This document shows, piece after piece, positions 14,109-21,361 of a stretch of 28,212 nucleotides of DNA. How positions within the stretch are numbered: the stretch's first letter is position 1; every line of letters starts with the position of its first letter. The notes below the pieces were generated by a model. The model did not search any database. It was given only the letters and a program-made list of their open reading frames with translations, and was not told the DNA's origin. A program made the translations under genes and the position numbers. This stretch comes from Ruminococcaceae bacterium UBA7030 (GTDB taxonomy: Bacteria > Bacillota > Clostridia > Oscillospirales > Acutalibacteraceae): NCBI GenBank assembly GCA_002494125.1, contig DLBD01000110.1:1-28212 (forward strand). Direction: 5' to 3'.

Positions 14109-14685
14109 GCTTGCGCAAAAATCAGCTTTAATGCTTGTAAAAAAAGGCAGTATAGAGCAGGAGGAAAAGGAACTTTATGAATATGGATTATTTATATTAA
14201 TCTCACATTTGTTCTTTTTTCTCCTTACTGTCGTTTTTGGGGTTATACTTTCCTGCATTATTGAAAGCATCATATTTTACATAGCTTTTCAGTCAATACG
14301 CCGATATGCAGGAGGATATCACGCAGCTACTGAATTGAGATGCGATATTATGTCCGGCTTAAGCATATTTTTAAGCCTTGCAGTCATCAGAGTTTCAAGC
14401 GTCTTTAACACTGAAAAAGCACTTTTTGTTTTAAGCATATTTTCATCAGTTGCCATAATTATATTTTGTCCTCTTGACACTCCCGAAAAGCCACTTTCAA
14501 AAAAAGAATTTCATTATTTCAGGAAAATATCCCTTATCATTCTTGCACTGATTATCTTAACTTGCGCTGTTTCATTTATATTTGGTTTAAGCAAGGTATA
14601 TTTGCCATGCTTGTTGAGCCTTATACTTGAAGGATTATTAATCAGCGCCGGTAAAATACAGCGAATTGTAAATAATCATAAATGA
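14098..14685 (+). CDS. agrB: AgrB-like membrane peptidase, autoinducer processing and export
   Basis: Integral membrane cysteine protease that removes the C-terminal part of AgrD and forms the thiolactone. The 195-residue protein has the catalytic pair His75 and Cys82 in RRYAGGYHAATELRCD, at the conserved seven-residue spacing, and five or six hydrophobic segments. The start is the ATG at 14098, overlapping the end of agrD; a TTG at 14092 is possible. AAGGTT lies upstream as a weak ribosome binding site, in keeping with translational coupling. The terminator directly after it closes a two-gene agrDB unit. Confidence 0.93.
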   Translation: MISKLAQKSALMLVKKGSIEQEEKELYEYGLFILISHLFFFLLTVVFGVILSCIIESIIFYIAFQSIRRYAGGYHAATELRCDIMSGLSIFLSLAVIRVSSVFNTEKALFVLSIFSSVAIIIFCPLDTPEKPLSKKEFHYFRKISLIILALIILTCAVSFIFGLSKVYLPCLLSLILEGLLISAGKIQRIVNNHK

Positions 14686-14687
14686 TA

Positions 14688-14726
14688 AAATCGGATGTCA
14701 TTAAAATGACATCCGATTTATTTTAT
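14688..14726. terminator. Bidirectional intrinsic terminator between agrB and the oxidoreductase gene
   Basis: A 15-bp palindrome AAATCGGATGTCATT/AATGACATCCGATTT (14688-14702 and 14705-14719) with T-rich sequence on both strands beyond it. It contains the stop codon of the convergent oxidoreductase gene. Confidence 0.9.
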
Positions 14727-15791
14727 CAGTTCTTCCTTTGTCGGAAGCTGCATTGTTTTATACCACATCTTTTGTTTTTTGCAAATGCCGTCAACGGTGA
14801 CAACATTATTAATAAGTCTTGTTTCACAAAAAGTTTCAGGAGGGTTTGACATTGTTATTTCGTTGCACAGTTTTAGGTGAGGCAACACGTCCTCAACCTT
14901 GCAAGTAACATTTCCATCGAGCATTTTTATAATTTTCTGCGCTGTTACACATTCGCTTTGAAGAGCCCCGTATTCTTTTTTTTCGCCGTCTTTCATAACG
15001 GAGTAAAGCATATCGCATTCGTTTTGATTATAATAAACCGTACCGTTTTCAAATTCAAATTCAAACACAGGCTCAATATATTCATCGCCGCAGTGGAGCG
15101 CGCTGTAATAAAAATCAGTTCCGTTTTTAAGCTTGCCTTTAATAACGCAGGCGTCAAACGTTTCAATATCATTTGCCCTTGCAGTTATAAAATCATAGTT
15201 TTCAGGCGAGGATGACAAAACAAAAAATGTGTTGTGAAGATAATGTGCCGTCGCATTTGAAATAATGCTGTCAAGAACAAAATCGTCCCCTCTCTTAAGC
15301 CTGCCCTTCCAGTCGCTTTTCAAATAATAATCCCTATCCCTTTGCCACGACAAATAGCATTTTGCAAAACGCGCCTTGCCGTAAACTCCGTTTTTAATTT
15401 CGTTTTTCAGCGTTAGTATTGCATCTGAAAAAGAAAGCTGGAAGCCGATACCAAGCCTTGTGTTTTTCTTTTTTGCGTATTCACTTAAAAATACTGCGTC
15501 CTCATACAAAGCGCAAACAGGCTTTTCGCAAAGAATATCAAGCCCGGCATCAATACACTTTACTACTTGTATTTTATGGCAGTAAACAGGTGTTGAAATT
15601 ATGGCTAAATCAGCGCTTATACCACTGTCAAAAAAAGCGTCTTCGCTTTCAAAAACAGGAAATGAAAGCTCCTCACCGCAACAATACGGGTCAACGCCGG
15701 CAACTATTTTATGCTTTTTATCAACATATTTTTCAATTAGCGAAAGATAGGTTTTTCCGTATCCTCCGACTCCGAACAAAACTATATTCAT
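14718..15791 (-). CDS. Gfo/Idh/MocA-family NAD(P)-dependent oxidoreductase
   Basis: A 357-residue sugar-type dehydrogenase. The N-terminal Rossmann domain starts MNIVLFGVGGYGKTYLSL, has STPVYCH and the family signature CEKPV near residue 88-92. The C-terminal domain (from about 125) is the alpha/beta domain that binds substrate. Substrates in this family are usually sugars, inositols or sugar acids. The gene follows the heparinase-like gene by one base, so the two are cotranscribed and probably act on the same carbohydrate. The start is the ATG at 15791; an upstream extension in the same frame would lie inside the heparinase-like gene. Confidence 0.88.
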   Translation of the reverse strand: MNIVLFGVGGYGKTYLSLIEKYVDKKHKIVAGVDPYCCGEELSFPVFESEDAFFDSGISADLAIISTPVYCHKIQVVKCIDAGLDILCEKPVCALYEDAVFLSEYAKKKNTRLGIGFQLSFSDAILTLKNEIKNGVYGKARFAKCYLSWQRDRDYYLKSDWKGRLKRGDDFVLDSIISNATAHYLHNTFFVLSSSPENYDFITARANDIETFDACVIKGKLKNGTDFYYSALHCGDEYIEPVFEFEFENGTVYYNQNECDMLYSVMKDGEKKEYGALQSECVTAQKIIKMLDGNVTCKVEDVLPHLKLCNEITMSNPPETFCETRLINNVVTVDGICKKQKMWYKTMQLPTKEELIK

Positions 15792-15792
15792 A

Positions 15793-17523
15793 TCATTCCA
15801 CCGAAAACTCGATTTCAGCCGCATTTTCTGTTTCAAAAATAAGTCTGAAAATTTCTTTGCCCCATGAGTTAATAAGCCGCCCGTCGTCAAGAGTGATTGT
15901 TTCAACCGTCGCCTTAAACGGCACACTGCAGGAAAGCTTTACACCCGCCACCAAAGCTCCGTTATCGGTAATAACAGGCTTTTCTGCTGTGATGAATACC
16001 TCGCTTACATCAGAAGAGTTAAAGCGGTCTTTGATAATTATTTCACCGTCGGTCAGAAATTCTCTTTCAACCTTTTCGCCATAACATAAATCGAGTTTCA
16101 TCGAGGCTCTTTTTTCATCGGCAAAAAAATCAAGCGCTTTAGCGTCGCTTCCGCTTTTCTGTGCCTTGCCGTTTACAATCGGGAGATTGTGGTAGTTACT
16201 TGTGTTTGAAAAAATCTCATACCTGTTTTCAGAAAATGAGCGTGCGTCATAAAACGGCGCACCTATATCAATAAAAACAGGCTTACCATCACGATAAAGA
16301 ACAAAGCTTCCAACGTCGTTGTGGTTATGGTTTTCGCCGTTGTGACCGCCCTTTACGCAAAGAAAGAGTTTCCCTTTTCTGTAAACAGCAACTTCTATGT
16401 CACTGATAAGAGTAAACTTTTTCTCATTTCTTTCAAAGGAAAAAGGCTCAAGCTCATCAAAAGAAAAAGCGTCAGGCACGCCCCTTTTAAGTGTGATATA
16501 CTCCTTCTCGTTTTTCTCGCTTTCAAAGGCAAGAAGCTCCCTTGAAAGCGCCATAATACTACTATTATTAATCCGTTTCCCCATTCTGAATATCGTTACT
16601 ATATCAAGTCTCGGAAGCGGCGCTGCGTCTGCAAAGTTTACAAACTGTCCGTCTGAAATATACATCTTTTCAATAAAGGTAAAGATATTTATTATTTTTC
16701 GGTTGTCAAAAAAATTAATCCTTGCATTAGTTGAAAGATATAATACGTCAAGAAAGTCAAAGAGCGAAAGGCCTCCGACATTCCAATAGGTTACCCCCTC
16801 GTCGCAAGAACCCTCGTCGCTGTAATAGTCAAGAAAAGGCTGAAGGACATAAAGCGCCTTTTCGGTGCAGTCCTTTCTTTCGTACATAATAAACGGATAA
16901 ATCAGATTAGAGAGTATCCAGGGATTCCAGTTGTTAATATCCTTTCTGTGATATCCCATCCACCAGAAATCAGTGCTTTCGATAAACGGAGTAAGTATTC
17001 TTTCATTCATCTCATGCTCGACTCTTTTTGCAATCTGCGGTGCAATTTTGTCAAGCTCATCTTTGAGTAGGTATACAGCAAGACATAGTATACCCGCAGT
17101 CTGCGCTGCGAAAATGTCAATTATCGGCTCACTTATATCAGGCAGAGCCTTACCGTCGTTATGTGCAGGCACTCCCCAAAAGCTTTCCTCGCAAATCGAC
17201 CAGATGCCGTTGGCAATGCGGTCAAGGTATTTTCCTCTGTATTCAACACATTCGGCAAGCACAAGCGAAGAAAGTGCGTTTCTCTTTTTAAGCGACTTCT
17301 CCTCATAATCAGCACGGTTTCCGCTTCTCTTAAAAGCAAGAAAGTCCATAGCCGAAAGCGACTCAAAAGCATAACCATCGAAGCGTTTTGCATCGTTTGT
17401 AATACGTACTTTTGCCGTGTGCGAAATATTATTCCAAGCGTTTCTGTCCTTTGCTTTCGGGATAAAATCGAGTGAGAAGTCAATATCGCGGACATTGTTT
17501 TTATTCAGCCATTCCCTCGTCAT
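15793..17523 (-). CDS. Heparinase II/III-family protein (probable intracellular polysaccharide lyase)
   Basis: A 576-residue protein. The N-terminal half (about 30-330) is a helical toroid-like domain with conserved-looking YHRKDINNWNPWI and DEGVTYWNVGG. The C-terminal half is the heparinase II/III beta-sandwich, marked by GGHNGENHNHNDVGSF (His394, His399, His401), GKPVFIDIGAPFYDARSF and SNYHNLPIVNGKAQKSG. These match lyases that act on uronic-acid-containing chains; the exact substrate is not predictable. There is no signal peptide, so it should act on imported oligosaccharides in the cytoplasm. The ATG at 17523 has AGGAGAG five bases upstream. It lies between the ABM-fold gene and the Gfo/Idh/MocA gene in one operon. 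Confidence 0.85.
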   Translation of the reverse strand: MTREWLNKNNVRDIDFSLDFIPKAKDRNAWNNISHTAKVRITNDAKRFDGYAFESLSAMDFLAFKRSGNRADYEEKSLKKRNALSSLVLAECVEYRGKYLDRIANGIWSICEESFWGVPAHNDGKALPDISEPIIDIFAAQTAGILCLAVYLLKDELDKIAPQIAKRVEHEMNERILTPFIESTDFWWMGYHRKDINNWNPWILSNLIYPFIMYERKDCTEKALYVLQPFLDYYSDEGSCDEGVTYWNVGGLSLFDFLDVLYLSTNARINFFDNRKIINIFTFIEKMYISDGQFVNFADAAPLPRLDIVTIFRMGKRINNSSIMALSRELLAFESEKNEKEYITLKRGVPDAFSFDELEPFSFERNEKKFTLISDIEVAVYRKGKLFLCVKGGHNGENHNHNDVGSFVLYRDGKPVFIDIGAPFYDARSFSENRYEIFSNTSNYHNLPIVNGKAQKSGSDAKALDFFADEKRASMKLDLCYGEKVEREFLTDGEIIIKDRFNSSDVSEVFITAEKPVITDNGALVAGVKLSCSVPFKATVETITLDDGRLINSWGKEIFRLIFETENAAEIEFSVE

Positions 17524-17531
17524 AAGCTCTC

Positions 17532-17819
17532 CTAACTCATAAACGTGTCGCACAGTGTGACAACATTGTACTTTTCCTTTATATCCTGAAGCACCTTGAA
17601 ATGTGGCTGCGTCGCATGTCTTTTCTGGTCAGCCTCCTCTTCCCAGCTTTCAATAAGAAGCAACGCCGACTCATCGTCACAGGGAAGATAATATCTGTAT
17701 TTTTTACAACCCTGCTCCGCTTCGCAAACCGCTACCATATCGAGTGCTTCAAGCTCCGAAAGAAAAGCGTCCCTTGTTTTTTTGCTGTCAGTTTTATAAG
17801 TAAGAACAAATGTAATCAT
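17532..17819 (-). CDS. Antibiotic biosynthesis monooxygenase (ABM)-fold protein
   Basis: A 95-residue ferredoxin-like dimeric alpha/beta protein of the ABM family (YgiN/LsrG-like). Visible features are MITFVLTYKTDSKKTRDAFL, YRYYLPCDDESALLLIESW and HATQPHFKVLQ, the last holding the histidine and HF typical of the family. Members include quinol monooxygenases and enzymes acting on small carbonyl compounds. As first gene of the unit with a heparinase-like lyase, an isomerase-type role on an unsaturated sugar product is possible but unproven. The start at 17819 has a GGGGG stretch upstream and its stop lies eight bases before the next ATG. Confidence 0.85.
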   Translation of the reverse strand: MITFVLTYKTDSKKTRDAFLSELEALDMVAVCEAEQGCKKYRYYLPCDDESALLLIESWEEEADQKRHATQPHFKVLQDIKEKYNVVTLCDTFMS

Positions 17820-17841
17820 AATTATCCCCCCGTCAGATTTA

Positions 17842-17870
17842 ATATTATCATTTTGACAAAGCGTTGTAAA
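17842..17870 (-). promoter_or_regulatory. Probable promoter of the ABM/heparinase/oxidoreductase operon
   Basis: On the - strand TTTACA (17865-17870), a 17-bp spacer and TAATAT (17842-17847), 22 bases before the ABM start. A + strand TTGACA lies within the same stretch (17853-17858), so divergent promoters may overlap here. Confidence 0.55.
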
Positions 17871-17888
17871 GAATGATATAAATAATCC

Positions 17889-17916
17889 TTGCATTTTCTC
17901 TTTTCTGTGTTATAAT
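17889..17916 (+). promoter_or_regulatory. Probable promoter of the preQ1 riboswitch/queT unit
   Basis: TTGCAT (17889-17894), a 16-bp spacer and an extended -10 TGTTATAAT ending at 17916. Transcription would begin near 17923, just ahead of the riboswitch. Confidence 0.65.
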
Positions 17917-17939
17917 AGCACAGTCGGTCAAAACGACAA

Positions 17940-17979
17940 AGCAGTACTTGGCACAACCTGCTATAACAAAACTAAGGAG
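17940..17979 (+). promoter_or_regulatory. preQ1-I riboswitch controlling queT
   Basis: Stem P1 AGCAG (17940-17944) pairs with CTGCT (17958-17962). The P1 loop carries CTTGG, which can pair with CTAAG in the 3' tail ACTAAGGAG to form the P2 pseudoknot. The A-rich linker ATAACAAAA is typical of preQ1-I. The tail contains the queT Shine-Dalgarno sequence (AAGGAG, 17974-17979), so ligand binding should block translation. Confidence 0.88.
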
Positions 17980-17988
17980 AATTGAATC

Positions 17989-18525
17989 ATGAGAAACAAA
18001 AAGGTATTATTCATTACCCAGGCTGCAATTATTGCAGCGCTTTACGCAGTACTGACCCTTGCGCAGGGCGCACTGCTCCCCGGTACAACAACTGCCGCAG
18101 TTCAGTTCAGAGTAAGCGAGGCATTAAATATCCTTGCGCTTTTCACTCCTGCTGCAATCCCGGGTCTTACACTCGGCTGTGTGATTTCAAACTTTCAGAG
18201 CATCGGACAGGGCTTACCGCTTGATATGATTTTTGGCTCGCTCGCAACTCTCGGCTCGTCGGTTTGCATATACCTCTTAAGAAATTTGAAAATTAAGAAT
18301 TATCCGCTTCTCGCAATGCTAATGCCCGCAATATGGAACGGCATAATCGTAGGATGGGAGATTGAAGCCTTCTTTATAGACGGTCCTTTCCACTTCGGCG
18401 ATTTTCTTGTTCAGGGCGGTTTGGTTGCCATTGGTGAGCTTGGAGTAATGCTTGTTCTCGGCACAGCGCTTTATTTCATTTTTGTAAAAAGAAATCTTGA
18501 TAAAAAGCTTTTCCAGTCTAAATAA
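17989..18525 (+). CDS. queT: QueT-family queuosine precursor (preQ1) transporter
   Basis: A 178-residue membrane protein of the QueT family, an S component of ECF transporters thought to import a queuosine precursor. It has about five or six membrane segments. It starts MRNKKVLFITQAAIIAALYA and carries TTAAVQFRVSEALNILALF and TPAAIPGLTLGCVISNF, which match the family, and the conserved WNGIIVGWEIE near the centre. The preQ1-I riboswitch directly upstream gives strong independent support for the substrate. ECF energising subunits are not here and are normally shared. The ATG follows AAGGAG at about ten bases. Confidence 0.93.
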   Translation: MRNKKVLFITQAAIIAALYAVLTLAQGALLPGTTTAAVQFRVSEALNILALFTPAAIPGLTLGCVISNFQSIGQGLPLDMIFGSLATLGSSVCIYLLRNLKIKNYPLLAMLMPAIWNGIIVGWEIEAFFIDGPFHFGDFLVQGGLVAIGELGVMLVLGTALYFIFVKRNLDKKLFQSK

Positions 18526-18531
18526 ACAATT

Positions 18532-18560
18532 AAAGGTCTTGCTTCAGCAAGACCTTTTTT
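18532..18560 (+). terminator. Intrinsic terminator of queT
   Basis: Stem AAAGGTCTTGC/GCAAGACCTTT (18532-18542 and 18547-18557) with loop TTCA and a T run of six. Confidence 0.92.
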
Positions 18561-18636
18561 GTTGACTGAAATGATACTGTAATCATAATGATATCATTGC
18601 AGTAGGTTACAACATTATGTATTAAATTGAAAAATA

Positions 18637-18665
18637 TTGCAAAGCGTCATTAAAAATAGTATAAT
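18637..18665 (+). promoter_or_regulatory. Probable promoter of the response regulator gene
   Basis: TTGCAA (18637-18642), a 17-bp spacer and TATAAT (18660-18665), 65 bases before the start codon. The upstream stretch 18561-18636 has imperfect ATGATA/TATCAT repeats but nothing I can name. Confidence 0.65.
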
Positions 18666-18730
18666 AAGTAATGATACGGTAATTGCGGCCGCACACGGCG
18701 GCGCCCGTATGCTACAGAGAAGGTGATACT

Positions 18731-19921
18731 ATGACTACTACCGAAAAGAAAACTGTACTGATGGTCGACGACAACACCGTCAACCTCGAAATGATGGAGA
18801 TTATGATCAGCGATGTATATAATCTCGTTTTTGCCACTAACGGCCAGAAGGCGCTGGGAATTCTCAGATCAACGCCCGATATTGCGCTGATTCTTCTCGA
18901 CCTCGAAATGCCGTATATGAGCGGCACCGAACTTTTGATGGAGCTGAAAAAAGACGCACAGTTAAAGGATATTCCTGTCATTGTTCTTGCCAACGCCGAG
19001 GACAACGAAGCAGCGTGTCTTAATCTCGGCGCTGTTGATTATATCAAAAAGCCGTTTCCGCTGAGGGCACAGGTTCTTGAAAAGACGGAGAAGGCGCTTA
19101 ACTCGCCGCAGAATTCCGGCGGTATGGATATGGACGCATATATCAACACCCTGTTTGCAGAATATAGCACAGTGTATCTGGTTGATGTCGGCACAGGTAA
19201 TTACGATTCTATTTCCGAGGATGAGGACTACATCTCATTTGGTCTCGCGCCTAAAGGTGCAAGCTTTACCGAAGCACTTCGTACGGACGCCGAAAGGGTG
19301 ATTTATGCTGACGACTTGCCGGCTGTTCTACGCGCTTTTGACGAGGCAACCTTTATCGAACGGGCAAAGCAGGGTATCAAACTCGACTACCGTATGCTTG
19401 TTAACGGACAACCAAAGCATTATCGTCTTAAAGCGATGTACGTGGATGATATCCGACCGCAGATTATTATCGGTATCACCTCGACTGAAGAAGAGTTTTC
19501 GGGTATGGAAACGCTTGTTGCTTTTCGCGACGACCCGAGCAATTTTGCGCGTATCGCTCAATCACTCGTTTCGGATTATATGTGCATCTATTTTGTTCAC
19601 CTTGCAAGCAACCGCTTTATTGAGTACTACTCTGTGGCGGGATATGAACGTCTGCGTCTTGACAAGAGCGGCGACAATTTCTTCACCTTCGGACTCAAGA
19701 GCTTTATCGACGGAGTCAATCCCGTTGACAAAGAGCGTGTTGCCCGACAGGTTACAAAGGAAAACATCCTCAAGGCTATTGACAAGCGCAAAGCATTCAC
19801 AGTATCCTTCCGTCTGACTTTTGAAGGTTTTGACGAATACGTAGCTCTCAAGGCGACAAAGCTAATCCGCAACGGCATAGAGTATCTCGTGGTCGGCATC
19901 AGCATTATCGACGAGCAGTAA
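18731..19921 (+). CDS. Response regulator with C-terminal PAS-like regions and no recognisable output domain
   Basis: A 396-residue protein. Residues 5-125 are a receiver domain with the acidic pair in VLMVDDNTVN, phosphoacceptor Asp57 in LILLDLEMPYMSG, and lysine in IKKPF (about 107). The usual switch Thr/Ser appears to be Ala87 (VIVLANAE). After a linker come two regions (about 140-265 and 280-396) with PAS-like patterning (STVYLVDVGTGNYDSIS and MCIYFVHLASNRFIEYY). They resemble sensor segments seen in clostridial GGDEF proteins. No HTH, GGDEF or kinase domain follows. The start is the ATG at 18731 after AGAAGGTG. No kinase is adjacent, so its partner is unknown. Confidence 0.8.
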   Translation: MTTTEKKTVLMVDDNTVNLEMMEIMISDVYNLVFATNGQKALGILRSTPDIALILLDLEMPYMSGTELLMELKKDAQLKDIPVIVLANAEDNEAACLNLGAVDYIKKPFPLRAQVLEKTEKALNSPQNSGGMDMDAYINTLFAEYSTVYLVDVGTGNYDSISEDEDYISFGLAPKGASFTEALRTDAERVIYADDLPAVLRAFDEATFIERAKQGIKLDYRMLVNGQPKHYRLKAMYVDDIRPQIIIGITSTEEEFSGMETLVAFRDDPSNFARIAQSLVSDYMCIYFVHLASNRFIEYYSVAGYERLRLDKSGDNFFTFGLKSFIDGVNPVDKERVARQVTKENILKAIDKRKAFTVSFRLTFEGFDEYVALKATKLIRNGIEYLVVGISIIDEQ

Positions 19922-20001
19922 AAATTTAATTATAACGCTTACTCCATTATAAAATACGGGCATGTAAGCAATGTTGCAAAGCGAAAAAATAAAAACAGCG
20001 A

Positions 20002-20031
20002 CAAAAAAGGCTCAGGATTTTCCTGAGCCTT
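20002..20031 (-). terminator. Intrinsic terminator of the truncated gene at the island border
   Basis: On the - strand an 11-bp stem AAGGCTCAGGA/TCCTGAGCCTT with loop AAA, then six T. It lies 14 bases beyond the stop codon of the gene remnant. The stretch 19922-20001 holds no gene and nothing else I recognise. Confidence 0.88.
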
Positions 20032-20045
20032 AAATTATGCTTGAA

Positions 20046-20147
20046 TTATTTCATAGCTTCTTCAACTGCAACTGCGCAGGCAACTGTTGCGCCTACCATC
20101 GGGTTGTTACCCAACCTTGCGGTAGTATTAAACAAGCACTTACGGTA
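20046..20147 (-). pseudogene. 3' remnant (33 codons plus stop) of an interrupted chromosomal gene
   Basis: On the - strand the last 33 codons of a protein-coding gene remain, ending LGNNPMVGATVACAVAVEEA-MK and a TAA at 20046-20048. The sequence is gene-like: good codon use, no internal stop, and its own terminator 14 bases later. In frame, a TAA at 20148-20150 stands directly upstream, and no start codon or ribosome binding site gives a sensible short protein. I read this as the tail of a gene whose body was displaced by the inserted region to the right. I cannot name the gene from this tail. An alternative is simple deletion of the gene body. Confidence 0.65.
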
Positions 20148-20267
20148 TTATAGTACTCCTTCTAAAAAGTGCTTAAACAAAGGCTTTTCACGATTTTGCC
20201 AACGGTTACAGCAAAAATAATTTTGAAAATTGGGGCACCAATTAGGCACCTTTGGGCACCAAATTAA
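20128..20267. repeat. Repeat-rich junction at the island border, possible attachment region
   Basis: AAGCACTT (20134-20141) and AAGTGCTT (20167-20174) form an inverted repeat straddling the point where the gene remnant loses its frame. Further right GGCACC occurs three times at 10-11-base intervals (20234, 20245 and 20255), about one helical turn apart, as arm-type recombinase sites can be. No gene is seen. No integrase is present on this side. Confidence 0.4.
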
Positions 20268-21299
20268 TTACAGCTTTGCATACCTGTTCATAACAAACTC
20301 ATTAACATATTTTTTATCAACATCAATATCGATGCTGTACGCTATCTTTTCAACCGTCTCTCGTGTGAGGGGCGGTTTCTCAAATTTAATGTCGTTGTTT
20401 GCTATGAATTCTTTCCAGAGTGAGATGAGCAAGTCACTGTCGCTGACTTCGGTTTTAGTATAGCCTCTTGAAATAAGAGCTATGTTGTTATCGAAGTTCG
20501 GAGCGAGTTTAACTATCTCCCCTGTTTCTGCATCTCGAAGCACACCGTAGTTATTCGTGTGGCGGTCCATATTATAGCAAAGAGTGTCCATGAAAATGAG
20601 CTTTACAAAATCATCGGCAATCTCTTGTGAGAATTCCTGCAGCTTCTTATAGCTATAAGTGTAATCCTCATTCTCGCCAACAATCGCCACTGCAGGCTCA
20701 AGGTCATATTTCTTGCTCTCTGTGAAATCAGGAGTAATAACGCAGTCGTCGCTAATTTCATATGAAGCCATATCGTAGCCGAAGTACTGACCAAGCTTGC
20801 AAATGAAAATCTCAGAAAACTGCTCCTCTTTGGATTCACGCTTATACATAAACCACTTTCCGTCGTGAAGCTTCCAGCATTTTTCAAAGCTACCGATATT
20901 AGTGAGCTCGGGTGAACGGGAGTTCTTATTATCCAGTTTTTCAGCACTTGAAACGCTCTCGAAAGTGCCAAACAAAGCTACATCGGAGTAGCTGTCATCA
21001 TTGAAGAGTATATCTTTATAGGCTATATCCTCGCCATCAGCTTTGAACCAGTAGTTATCCGTAACCGTTGCGGCGTGAGCTTTCAGAACAGTTGCAATAT
21101 CGCTCGTGTCGGTTATTCTCATAACCTTTTTGAGTAAACGCGAATTCGTCCTGTGCTTGTCAATCGCACGACCTTCAAGCCAGCCCTCAATGCTCGCACC
21201 CTGCCTCAACTGCAGCGGCAGCAAGGCAGAATAATCCATAACGATATCATTCTCAATTCGCGAAACAATATCATCTTTATGCATCAAATATCCGTTCAT
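20268..21299 (-). CDS. HipA-like Ser/Thr kinase domain protein
   Basis: A 343-residue protein with the HipA kinase fold. The glycine-rich region SPELTNIGSFEKCW is followed by an ATP-binding lysine in WFMYKRES (Lys153). The catalytic loop is CYNMDRHTNNYG (Asp245, Asn250), and the metal-binding APNFDNNIAL has Asp270. HipA proteins phosphorylate targets such as tRNA synthetases and act as toxins or regulators. The HTH antitoxin HipB typical of the pair is not visible beside it. Such stand-alone HipA-like genes are frequent in Firmicutes defence islands. It has a perfect AAGGAGGT ribosome binding site and its own promoter downstream of hsdR. Whether it is toxic here is unknown. Confidence 0.88.
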   Translation of the reverse strand: MNGYLMHKDDIVSRIENDIVMDYSALLPLQLRQGASIEGWLEGRAIDKHRTNSRLLKKVMRITDTSDIATVLKAHAATVTDNYWFKADGEDIAYKDILFNDDSYSDVALFGTFESVSSAEKLDNKNSRSPELTNIGSFEKCWKLHDGKWFMYKRESKEEQFSEIFICKLGQYFGYDMASYEISDDCVITPDFTESKKYDLEPAVAIVGENEDYTYSYKKLQEFSQEIADDFVKLIFMDTLCYNMDRHTNNYGVLRDAETGEIVKLAPNFDNNIALISRGYTKTEVSDSDLLISLWKEFIANNDIKFEKPPLTRETVEKIAYSIDIDVDKKYVNEFVMNRYAKL

Positions 21300-21329
21300 T
21301 CAGCTCACCTCCTTTTAGGCTATATTTGA

Positions 21330-21358
21330 ATTATAACAAATTAAGACCATTTAATCAA
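21330..21358 (-). promoter_or_regulatory. Promoter of the HipA-like gene
   Basis: On the - strand TTGATT (21353-21358), a 17-bp spacer and TATAAT (21330-21335) preceded by TGT, an extended -10. It lies between the hsdR stop and the HipA-like start, so this gene can be expressed separately from the hsd operon. Confidence 0.7.
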
Positions 21359-21361
21359 TAT

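Noticed and set aside
14715..15926. 402-residue version of the Gfo/Idh/MocA protein
   Set aside because: The extra N-terminus lies inside the heparinase-like gene and would precede the Rossmann motif with unrelated sequence; the ATG at 15791 fits the family.
19922..20001. A terminator directly after the response regulator gene
   Set aside because: The only inverted repeat there (GCTTAC/GTAAGC) has a 22-base loop and no T run; no convincing + strand terminator is seen.
20234..20260. Three GGCACC copies as a CRISPR or satellite array
   Set aside because: Units are only six bases with 4-5-base gaps and there are no longer repeats or spacers. No CRISPR array or cas gene is visible anywhere in the window.
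20268..21299. A classical hipBA toxin-antitoxin pair
   Set aside because: No HTH HipB-like gene is adjacent; only the kinase-like gene can be supported.
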